From the NCBI GenBank assembly GCA_002482815.1, contig DLGS01000347.1, forward strand, positions 1 through 13,387: DNA of 13,387 nt. The letters are read 5' to 3'. Origin of the DNA: Bacteroidetes bacterium UBA7688 (GTDB lineage: Bacteria; Bacteroidota; Bacteroidia; Chitinophagales; Chitinophagaceae). A program made the translations under genes and the position numbers. Shown one piece after another: positions 1 to 6,304 of this stretch; within the stretch, counting starts at the first letter, position 1; each line of letters starts with the position of its first letter. Below the pieces are notes generated by a model, which saw nothing but the letters and a program-made list of their open reading frames with translations, searched no databases and was not told the DNA's origin.

Positions 1-38
1 AAATGAACGTATTTTGCACAAAATTTTAATAGAATACA

Positions 39-1136
39 ATGGCTTTACAAGTAGGAATCGTTGGCTTGCCCAACGTTGGTAAATCAACTCTTTTTAACGC
101 GGTAAGCAACAGCGCCAAGGCTCAGGCGTCTAATTACAGGTTTTGCACCATTGAACCAAACGTAGGTTTAGTCGATGTACCGGACGAGCGCCTGAAAAAA
201 CTGGAAGAATTGGTACAACCACATCGTGTAGTGCCTACTACCATTGAGTTTGTGGATATTGCAGGCCTTGTAAAAGGTGCAAGTAAAGGGGAAGGTTTGG
301 GAAATAAATTCCTGGCCAATATCCGTGAAGTAGATGCCATTGTGCATGTCATCCGTTGTTTCGAAGATGAAAATATATTACGTGAAGAAGGGGCAATCAA
401 CCCGGTAAGCGATAAAGAAATCATTGACACCGAACTGCAATTTAAAGACCTCGAAAGTGTGGAAAAGAAAATGCAGCGCATGGAGAAAATGATAAAAGCA
501 GACCCTAAAGCTAAGCCTGCCCTGGAAGTACTGACCAAAGTGAAAGCACACCTTGAGCAAGGTAAAAATGTGCGCGGAATGGGATTGGAAGGTGAAGACC
601 TTGAAGCCATCGCAGATATTTTCCTGCTAACACAAAAACCGGTTTTATATGTTGCGAATGTGGACGAGGCGGCCATTCATACCGGAAATAAATACTCTGA
701 AGCATTGATTGCAGCTGCAACAGCTGAAAACTCACAGGTAATTGTGATGAACAATTCTATCGAAGCGCAAATTTCAGAAATGGACAGCGATGAAGACAAA
801 GCGGTATTCCTTGAAGAGTATGGCCTGACAGAACCCGGCCTGAATCGCCTGATCCGCAGCGCTTACCAATTGCTGGATTTGATTACTTATTTCACCGCAG
901 GTGTGCAGGAAGTTCGTGCATGGACCATTCATAAAGGCTGGAAAGCACCACAGGCCGCATCTGTTATCCATACCGATTTCGAAAAAGGATTTATCAAAGC
1001 AGAAACCATTTCTTACAACGATTACGTTCAATATAAAAGTGAAGCCGCCTGTCGTGAGAACGGCCGTCTGCGTATAGAAGGTAAAGAATATATTGTTGCC
1101 GACGGAGATGTGCTGCATTTCCGCTTCAATGTTTAA
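39..1136 (+). CDS. ychF: Redox-regulated ATPase YchF (Obg-family, OLA1-like)
   Basis: This is a universally conserved Obg-family P-loop protein that hydrolyses ATP rather than GTP and associates with ribosomes in the cytoplasm. Walker A is GLPNVGKST at residues 9-17, the switch region contains FCTIEPNVG (35-43), and DIAGLVKGA (73-81) is the G3 segment. The nucleotide-specificity motif is NVDE (207-210) instead of the NKxD of GTPases, which is the YchF hallmark for ATP preference. A coiled-coil-rich helical insert covers roughly 125-175. A C-terminal TGS domain (about 280-363) ends in DGDVLHFRFNV. The length of 365 residues is normal for the family. The ATG at 39 gives the standard MALQVGIVGLPNVGKS start. 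Only 38 bases lie upstream in the window, so its promoter cannot be judged. The next gene begins at or just after its stop and is probably cotranscribed. Confidence 0.97.
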   Translation: MALQVGIVGLPNVGKSTLFNAVSNSAKAQASNYRFCTIEPNVGLVDVPDERLKKLEELVQPHRVVPTTIEFVDIAGLVKGASKGEGLGNKFLANIREVDAIVHVIRCFEDENILREEGAINPVSDKEIIDTELQFKDLESVEKKMQRMEKMIKADPKAKPALEVLTKVKAHLEQGKNVRGMGLEGEDLEAIADIFLLTQKPVLYVANVDEAAIHTGNKYSEALIAAATAENSQVIVMNNSIEAQISEMDSDEDKAVFLEEYGLTEPGLNRLIRSAYQLLDLITYFTAGVQEVRAWTIHKGWKAPQAASVIHTDFEKGFIKAETISYNDYVQYKSEAACRENGRLRIEGKEYIVADGDVLHFRFNV

Positions 1137-2109
1137 TTATAAAAATTCAATCAGGATTATCGTGGCCGAAAACAAGCTGTTGATGTTTGAAAACAGATTA
1201 CGCAAGGTGTATAAACATTTTGCCAAAATCGCACGCAAACAAAACATAGCTTGTTTTCGTTTTTACGACCACGATATGCCGGAATTTCCTTTCGTCATTG
1301 AGAATTATAATGGTGCCATTCATGCAGCTGAATACAAGCGCCGCCACGGAATGGAAGAAGCCGAACATGAAGCCTGGCTTGCATCCTGCAAAGAAGTGAT
1401 TGCCTTAGTGACGGAACTCGATCCCGAACTTATTTTCATGAAAGTGCGTCAGCGCAAAGAAGGAAAAGAAGGCCAGTACCAGAAATTTGACACCGTCAAA
1501 CAGGAAAGAATCGTTCCCGAAGGCGGCCTGAATTTTATCATCAACCTTACCGATTATCTGGACACAGGTTTGTTTCTCGATCATCGCCTGACGCGCGAAA
1601 TGGTTCGTTTTGAAGCAGAAGGAAAGCGAGTGCTCAATTTATTTTGCTACACGGGCTCTTTCAGCGTTTATGCTGCAAAAGGCCGCGCTAAAAGCATAAC
1701 TTCTGTTGACCTTTCCAAAACGTATATCAACTGGGCAAAACGCAATATGCAATTCAACAAACTGTATGATTCAGACAAGCATGAGTTTATACAAGGAGAT
1801 GTGATGCAGGTGATTAACGAATTGCCTAAAGACACCTTTGATATTATAGTTTGCGACCCGCCTACTTTTTCGAACAGCAAAAAAATGGAAGAAACCTTTG
1901 ACGTGCAACGCGATCATATTCCCTTGCTGAAAAAACTATTAAAAGCCTGTACCGAAGAAGGCAAAATTTATTTCTCCAACAATTACCGTGGCTTCTCGCT
2001 CGACCGCGATTCCCTGCCTGCATCGATTGTCAAAGACATTTCTGCTGCCACCACCCCTTTTGATTTTCAGGGAAAACTCCATCGGTCTTGCTTTTTGATA
2101 CAGAAGTAA
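1129..2109 (+). CDS. Class I SAM-dependent rRNA methyltransferase, RlmK-like (stand-alone)
   Basis: The protein closely resembles the C-terminal RlmK half of E. coli RlmKL (RlmL/YcbY), which makes m7G2069 in 23S rRNA. Shared segments, numbered from the ATG at 1129, include FENRLRK (20-26), YDHDMPEFPF (46-55), NLTDYLDTGLFLDHR (139-153), the SAM-binding motif I LNLFCYTGSFSVYAA (169-183), and the catalytic-type motif DPPTFSNSK (243-251), followed by FDVQRDH and FSNNYRGF. There is no THUMP domain or RlmL half, so it is a free-standing version. The start is uncertain. The ATG at 1129 overlaps the ychF stop by 8 bases and would couple translation. The GTG at 1162 and ATG at 1183 lie closer to where family similarity begins; 1183 would give 308 residues. 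An in-frame TTG at 1093 inside ychF is unlikely. The modified base is inferred from homology. Confidence 0.88.
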   Translation: MFNYKNSIRIIVAENKLLMFENRLRKVYKHFAKIARKQNIACFRFYDHDMPEFPFVIENYNGAIHAAEYKRRHGMEEAEHEAWLASCKEVIALVTELDPELIFMKVRQRKEGKEGQYQKFDTVKQERIVPEGGLNFIINLTDYLDTGLFLDHRLTREMVRFEAEGKRVLNLFCYTGSFSVYAAKGRAKSITSVDLSKTYINWAKRNMQFNKLYDSDKHEFIQGDVMQVINELPKDTFDIIVCDPPTFSNSKKMEETFDVQRDHIPLLKKLLKACTEEGKIYFSNNYRGFSLDRDSLPASIVKDISAATTPFDFQGKLHRSCFLIQK

Positions 2110-2122
2110 TATCCTGACCTAT

Positions 2123-2140
2123 TGATTCTATTTTGAATCA
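2123..2140. repeat. Perfect 6-bp inverted repeat over the -33 element
   Basis: TGATTC (2123-2128) and GAATCA (2135-2140) are perfect reverse complements around the 6-base spacer TATTTT. The right arm starts on the G of the -33 TTG. It could be an operator for a dimeric regulator. It could instead be a weak hairpin ending the upstream methyltransferase transcript, but the stem is AT-rich and no T-tract follows, so a terminator is less likely. Confidence 0.45.
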
Positions 2141-2160
2141 GCCAAACACCCCTACCTTTG
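2133..2160 (+). promoter_or_regulatory. Bacteroidota-type promoter of the ABC ATPase gene
   Basis: A perfect -7 box TACCTTTG lies at 2153-2160. A TTG -33 element sits at 2133-2135 with a 17-bp spacer, matching the phylum consensus TTG-N17-19-TAnnTTTG. Transcription would begin near 2167, about 13 bases before the ATG at 2180. An inverted repeat overlaps the -33 element and is listed separately. Confidence 0.72.
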
Positions 2161-2179
2161 CGCAGCAAATAAACAAACT

Positions 2180-2941
2180 ATGAACGAAGCCATAATCAGT
2201 GTACGTAACCTGGTTAAAAAATATGATGATTTTACTGCCGTTAACGGAATATCCTTTGAGGTTTATAAGGGTGAGATATTTGGCCTGCTGGGACCGAATG
2301 GTGCCGGCAAAACAACCACACTTGAAATCATAGAAACGCTCCGTGAAAAAACGTCAGGGGAAGTGATCGTCGATGGCTTCAACCTCGACAAAGAACCCAA
2401 CCGCATCAAAGAAATTATTGGTGTTCAGTTGCAGGCTGCAGGCTATTATCCGATGCTTAGCCTGGTGCAGATTATCGAATTGTTTGGCGGATTGTACAAT
2501 AAAGATGTAGACCCGCTTGCCTTGCTGGATATGGTGAACCTGCGCGAAAAAAGCAAAAACAAATACAAAGAATTGTCCGGCGGACAGAAACAGCGTTTCT
2601 CTATTGCCACAACTTTAATCAACGAACCAAAAATTATATTCCTGGATGAACCTACAACAGGGCTGGACCCTCAGGCGCGACGCAATTTGTGGGAACTCAT
2701 CCGGCAAGTGCGCGACAGAGGAACGACTGTTGTACTCACCACACATTATATGGATGAAGCCGAAGAATTGTGCGAACGGGTAGCGATTGTGGATGCCGGA
2801 AAAATCATTTCGATTGATACCCCGAACGGACTGATTGACAAACTCATTGCCACAGGCTTCGAACGAAAAAAAGAAGTAAGGGCTGCCAGTCTCGAAGACG
2901 TATTTATATCGATGACAGGTAAAGAATACAGAGATATTTAA
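2180..2941 (+). CDS. ABC transporter ATP-binding protein (ABC-2 exporter type)
   Basis: This 253-residue nucleotide-binding subunit would power export by an ABC-2 type membrane permease from the cytoplasmic face. All ATPase motifs are intact: Walker A GPNGAGKT (38-45), Q-loop glutamine 83, signature LSGGQ (132-136), Walker B IIFLDE (152-157), D-loop GLD (161-163) and switch histidine 189 in TTHYMDEAEE. The tail SLEDVFISMTGKEYRD is typical of the CcmA/DrrA-like exporter ATPases. The substrate cannot be read from the sequence. Such genes usually sit beside their permease, but here the ATPase has its own promoter and is followed 15 bases later by a strong terminator, so the partner must be encoded elsewhere. 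The ATG at 2180 fits the predicted transcription start and the beginning of the conserved domain. Confidence 0.93.
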   Translation: MNEAIISVRNLVKKYDDFTAVNGISFEVYKGEIFGLLGPNGAGKTTTLEIIETLREKTSGEVIVDGFNLDKEPNRIKEIIGVQLQAAGYYPMLSLVQIIELFGGLYNKDVDPLALLDMVNLREKSKNKYKELSGGQKQRFSIATTLINEPKIIFLDEPTTGLDPQARRNLWELIRQVRDRGTTVVLTTHYMDEAEELCERVAIVDAGKIISIDTPNGLIDKLIATGFERKKEVRAASLEDVFISMTGKEYRDI

Positions 2942-2956
2942 ATCTGTTACAAAAGT

Positions 2957-2990
2957 AAAAGAGGATAACTAAAACAGTTATCCTCTTTTT
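2957..2990. terminator. Bidirectional rho-independent terminator
   Basis: A perfect 14-bp stem (2957-2970 with 2976-2989) encloses the loop AAAAC. The core is GAGGATAACT/AGTTATCCTC. T-tracts follow on the plus strand (2986-2990, then ATTTAT) and, from the A-rich left flank, on the minus strand. It lies between the convergent ABC ATPase and NifU-family genes and can serve both. Confidence 0.9.
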
Positions 2991-3012
2991 ATTTATCATT
3001 AAACTTATAAAA

Positions 3013-3603
3013 TTACTCTGCTTCAGCAACAACTTCTGTTACTTCAGGAATCATACGCTTCATCATCCCCTCAATACCCGATTTCAGGGTAATCATTGAT
3101 GAGGGACAACCTGAGCAGGAACCTTGCAACATCAGCGAAACCACTCCATCATTATAACCACGGAAACTGATAGCGCCGCCATCCATTTCAACCGCCGGTT
3201 TTACATAGTTTTCCAGTAATTCCTTAATGCGAACAACAACATCGGTATCATCAGCATTAATGGTATTGTCATTTTTGGCAGCAACAATCTCACTTTCGTT
3301 GATAATGGCCTTATCGCTTTCAAGGTATTCCTTCAAAAACTCGCGAATGGTAGGAATCACTTCTTCCCATTGGGTTTCAGGCGTTTTGGTAAGTGTTACA
3401 AAATTGCTGGCAATAAAAACACTGCGTATAAATGGGAAAGCGAATAGTTCTTTGGCAAGCGGCGAAGGGCCGGCAGCAGATTCATCCTGAAAATCGATGC
3501 TTTTGCTGGCGTACAATAGTTTATTGGCCACAAATTTCATCGTTTCCGGATTTGGTGTCATTTCGGTGTAAATGCTCACCACTGTATTTCCTGTTTTCAA
3601 CAT
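3013..3603 (-). CDS. NifU-family iron-sulfur scaffold/carrier protein (Nfu type)
   Basis: The 196-residue protein has the two-domain layout of Nfu proteins, which carry and deliver Fe-S clusters to apoproteins in the cytosol. The N-terminal Nfu domain (about 8-94) begins with the typical TEMTPNPETMKF segment. A short acidic linker (about 96-120) leads to the C-terminal NifU-like domain (about 122-190), with DGGAISF and the cluster-binding motif CSGC (163-166) in the context GSCSGCPSSMITLKSGIE. Both cysteines are present. The N-domain lacks the cysteines of true NifU scaffolds, so this is an Nfu/NfuA-like carrier rather than the nitrogen-fixation NifU. The ATG at 3603 fits the family start. 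It is monocistronic, with its own -7 box upstream and the bidirectional terminator downstream. Confidence 0.93.
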   Translation of the reverse strand: MLKTGNTVVSIYTEMTPNPETMKFVANKLLYASKSIDFQDESAAGPSPLAKELFAFPFIRSVFIASNFVTLTKTPETQWEEVIPTIREFLKEYLESDKAIINESEIVAAKNDNTINADDTDVVVRIKELLENYVKPAVEMDGGAISFRGYNDGVVSLMLQGSCSGCPSSMITLKSGIEGMMKRMIPEVTEVVAEAE

Positions 3604-3625
3604 CTCTTCGATTATTTAATTATAG

Positions 3626-3633
3626 CAAAAGTA
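3626..3633 (-). promoter_or_regulatory. -7 promoter box of the NifU-family gene
   Basis: On the minus strand the sequence reads TACTTTTG followed by C, an exact match to TAnnTTTG, 22 bases upstream of the ATG. The nearest TTG that could act as -33 is at 3658-3660 with a 24-bp spacer. That is longer than ideal, so only the -7 box is called. Confidence 0.55.
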
Positions 3634-3711
3634 AAAAATTAATCTGTCTTCATTAATCAATAAATAAAATAGTTCAATAGGGAGCAGTTTTTGTCATTTT
3701 ATGGTCGATTT

Positions 3712-3742
3712 TACCGTTCGTTGGCAAAATGATACCGTTAAA
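3712..3742 (+). promoter_or_regulatory. Direct repeat resembling a LytTR-family regulator site
   Basis: TACCGTT occurs at 3712-3718 and again at 3733-3739, exactly 21 bp apart, which is two helical turns. The nine-base units are ACCGTTCGT (3713-3721) and ACCGTTAAA (3734-3742), separated by 12 bp. The first fits the LytTR-domain consensus as I recall it, [TA][AC][CA]GTTN[AG][TG], and the second misses only the last base. The repeat lies about 33-62 bp upstream of a -7 box (3775-3782) for the secreted-protein gene, an activator-like position. No LytTR regulator gene is in the window, so the role is inferred. Confidence 0.5.
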
Positions 3743-3782
3743 AAACTTAAATGAATAAATAAGACTTAATCTTTTAAGTTTG
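3743..3782 (+). promoter_or_regulatory. -7 box with overlapping 9-bp inverted repeat
   Basis: TAAGTTTG at 3775-3782 matches the Bacteroidota -7 consensus TAnnTTTG and is 22 bases upstream of the ATG at 3805. No TTG lies at the -33 distance, which suits an activator-dependent promoter. The inverted repeat AAACTTAAA (3743-3751) / TTTAAGTTT (3773-3781) is perfect over 9 bp around 21 bases. Its right arm covers most of the -7 box. The region is AT-rich, so chance is possible. Confidence 0.45.
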
Positions 3783-3804
3783 AGATCGATTAATTTTCTC
3801 ATAC

Positions 3805-6213
3805 ATGAAATACTCCCTTGTTTTTTTCCTTGCTCTCCTGAATTATTATTGCAGTTCAGGTCAGGTCAGTCAAAAGTATTTTGGCAAAAGCGGATTTAGC
3901 GGTGTTGGAATGGCTACAGCTGTTCTAAATGACAGCAACAGAATCATTGTGGGATCAAAATTAACATCATCAGGCGACAATGATGCATTTATAAGTTGTA
4001 TTAATAAGTCCGACAGTGTTTTATGGTCAAAAGAAATCAGCACGGCAAATCACGATAGGTTTATGGCAGTAACGCCAACTTCTGATGGAGGGTGTGTCGC
4101 TGTCGGCTATGTTTACCAATCATTGGGCGGCCCCTATAATGATAATCAGGCTGCAGTATACAAATTTGATGCGGGAGGGAATATTCTTTGGAAAAAAATA
4201 TTTAAAGCAACCAGTCACGGGGAAATTTTCTTTGGCGTTGTAGAAATACCCGGGTCAAACAATATCGTTTGTGCAGGATTATATGATTTTGGAAATCCAT
4301 CCTTGAATGGAGGACTAATTGTAAACCTCTCGAGTACCGGATCTATCAATTGGGCAAAAAAATATTACATCTCTGGCGGTAACGAGATTCATGGGATTAA
4401 ATATCTGTCTGGCAAATTAATTTGCTCCGGTTTCTATTATGGTGGCTCAACTTATTATGACGGAAATCTCTTTGCAGTACAGGAGAGTGATGGCACAAGC
4501 CTATGGAGCAGAGGATTTGATTATACATCAACAATTTCTTCCTCCAACAACTCTAATTTTATGGATAATCTGAACATTGTAGATTCAAAAATATACATTG
4601 ATGGATTTCTTGCCAGTTCTTATGGCACATCAAATTGTTTTCCTTCACTTATTTCATTCGATACAACCGGATTAAATCCGAAAGTTGTAGAATATCCGCT
4701 TAGCGGATTTGTCTGGTCAAATACGATCCATTCCAAAGTTGTTTCAGCGTCAGAAATATACCTTTTTCAAAATGCTTCGAATGACAAGTGGGATAAACTT
4801 TATTGTTACAGTCCGATTAAGAACATAAGCGATGTAGTAATTACTAAAATCAAAGATCTGTCTAACCCTTCTATGTCTAAGGTTTACACCAGAACTTTTG
4901 GCAATACCGGAAATCAGGCTTTAGTGGGAACCGAGTTTAAAAACGGGAAAATAACTGGTGTTGGGTCTGCAATATATGATCCGGTTAACCTGGTCGGCAA
5001 CCAGGACATCTTTAAAGTTGAGTTTGATACCGCACTACCCATAACATCTACAAATTGTATTGTCAATGTCTCCGGGCAACTTTTCGGCAATCCGGTTGTA
5101 ACGCTAAATACAGCAAAATCTTTTGCGAGTATTACAAATGTTTCTTTTCTAACCGTTCCGGACCCTACCGTCACTAGTGTATTATATACATCAGCAACAC
5201 CATGTGCACCACCAATAATAAACACCATCACTCCCAATTTCAATTTTACCAAAAAAGGTTGTAAAACCGTTATATTCAAGGATCTCACCACAACAAGCCA
5301 TATTGGTATAAAATATTGGCTTTGGTATTTTGGTGACGGTGATACCTCCACTTTAAAAAACCCGGAACATGAATATGCATTATCAGGCACCTATAATGTG
5401 AAATTAATCGTTACAGACAGCACCGGGAAAAAGGATTCTGTTACAAAAGTGGTCATTATTAATATCAATAGTTTAATAAATGTCACGGCATCACCAAAGG
5501 AAATTGTCGGATGTAATGGCGATGAAATTCAATTGAATGCCAGCGGAGCAAAATATTATGAATGGTCCCCTGCAAAGGGATTAACCGATAATAAGATAGC
5601 TAATCCCAGGGCCCTGATATCCGGTAGTGTCGTTTACATTGTTACCGGGATTGATTCTAACGGATGTACTGATATGGATACCGTGCTGGTGACTGGGAAC
5701 CCCAATCCTAAAGTCCAGGCCATAAGTGATAATTTGATTGTAAACTGTACCACAAATGTTGTTTTATCTGCTTCAGGCGCTTTACAATACAGTTGGACTC
5801 CCGCAGTCTATGCGGAAAGCAACTTTTCTTCCTCTACAAAAGTATATCCGCCAGCAACAACAGTATTTACAGTTAGGGGCTGGGATGAAAATGGCTGTTA
5901 TAGCGAAGATACCATTACGGTCTTTTATGATGGAAAGTCTGTAGTAAAAATCCCAAATGCTTTTACACCTAATAATGACCAGATAAACGACAAGATTTCG
6001 CCAATATACATCTGCGATTTTGTATTGACTGAATTCAGCATTTATAACCGTTGGGGAAATATGGTCTTCACGACAAACACAATATCCACTCCCTGGGACG
6101 GGACATTTAAAGGTAAAGAATGTGAAATGGGCTCCTATTTCTATTTATTAAAAGGGAAAAACCATAAGGAAGAAGAAGTCTTCTTTAAAGGGGATATTAC
6201 TTTGATCCGGTAA
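3805..6213 (+). CDS. Exported T9SS cargo protein with PKD domain and gliding-type C-terminal sorting domain
   Basis: The 802-residue protein starts with a signal peptide (about 1-20, hydrophobic SLVFFLALLNYY); the cysteine at 16 lacks a convincing lipobox. Residues 30 to about 460 carry repeated beta-propeller-like units, such as TSDGGCVAVGY and recurring motifs ILWKKIF, INWAKKY and LWSRGF. A PKD domain (about 479-553) has WYFGDGDTSTLKNPEHEY. Two Ig-like repeats follow with a period near 78 residues; each has a cysteine pair (570/621 and 648/698), a YxW-x-P core and NGC near the end. Residues 713-802 form a gliding-motility-associated C-terminal domain: IPNAFTPNNDQINDKISP, then IYNRWGNMVF, PWDG, GSYFYLLKG and GDITLIR. 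This type B signal directs type IX secretion across the outer membrane. The binding partner or substrate is unknown. It is followed 91 bp later by the CDP-dideoxyhexose operon without a clear terminator between. Confidence 0.88.
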   Translation: MKYSLVFFLALLNYYCSSGQVSQKYFGKSGFSGVGMATAVLNDSNRIIVGSKLTSSGDNDAFISCINKSDSVLWSKEISTANHDRFMAVTPTSDGGCVAVGYVYQSLGGPYNDNQAAVYKFDAGGNILWKKIFKATSHGEIFFGVVEIPGSNNIVCAGLYDFGNPSLNGGLIVNLSSTGSINWAKKYYISGGNEIHGIKYLSGKLICSGFYYGGSTYYDGNLFAVQESDGTSLWSRGFDYTSTISSSNNSNFMDNLNIVDSKIYIDGFLASSYGTSNCFPSLISFDTTGLNPKVVEYPLSGFVWSNTIHSKVVSASEIYLFQNASNDKWDKLYCYSPIKNISDVVITKIKDLSNPSMSKVYTRTFGNTGNQALVGTEFKNGKITGVGSAIYDPVNLVGNQDIFKVEFDTALPITSTNCIVNVSGQLFGNPVVTLNTAKSFASITNVSFLTVPDPTVTSVLYTSATPCAPPIINTITPNFNFTKKGCKTVIFKDLTTTSHIGIKYWLWYFGDGDTSTLKNPEHEYALSGTYNVKLIVTDSTGKKDSVTKVVIININSLINVTASPKEIVGCNGDEIQLNASGAKYYEWSPAKGLTDNKIANPRALISGSVVYIVTGIDSNGCTDMDTVLVTGNPNPKVQAISDNLIVNCTTNVVLSASGALQYSWTPAVYAESNFSSSTKVYPPATTVFTVRGWDENGCYSEDTITVFYDGKSVVKIPNAFTPNNDQINDKISPIYICDFVLTEFSIYNRWGNMVFTTNTISTPWDGTFKGKECEMGSYFYLLKGKNHKEEEVFFKGDITLIR

Positions 6214-6215
6214 TT

Positions 6216-6242
6216 TTTGAACAAATATTTAAGCTACCTTTG
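6216..6242 (+). promoter_or_regulatory. Promoter of the CDP-tyvelose operon
   Basis: TACCTTTG at 6235-6242 is a perfect TAnnTTTG box, identical to the one before the ABC ATPase gene. TTTG at 6216-6219 could serve as the -33 element, but the spacer is 15 bp, slightly short. Transcription would start near 6249, giving a leader of about 55 bases before the ATG at 6305. This argues against the upstream TTG at 6254 as the start codon. Confidence 0.6.
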
Positions 6243-6304
6243 TTTGCAGCTTTTTGAGCGCTTTAAAAACATTTATTAGCACAAATCATATACGTCATCC
6301 TGTC

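Noticed and set aside
10..16. TATTTTG as a promoter box for ychF
   Set aside because: It is one base short of TAnnTTTG and too little upstream sequence is available to judge a -33 element.
134..676. 180-residue minus-strand open frame antisense to ychF
   Set aside because: It is a shadow of the strongly conserved ychF frame. The product is serine-rich low-complexity sequence with no recognisable domain.
1093..1128. TTG at 1093 as the start of the rRNA methyltransferase
   Set aside because: It lies inside ychF and adds residues outside the region of family similarity. ATG 1129, GTG 1162 or ATG 1183 are better.
3694..3732. Inverted repeat TCATTTT / AAAATGA
   Set aside because: The arms are only 7 bp, AT-rich and 25 bp apart, so a chance match is likely. 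The TACCGTT direct repeat in the same stretch is the stronger signal.
6254..6304. TTG at 6254 as an upstream start for the E1 dehydratase
   Set aside because: It lies within a few bases of the predicted transcription start, and the extra 17 residues have no counterpart in RfbH. The ATG at 6305 aligns with the family start.
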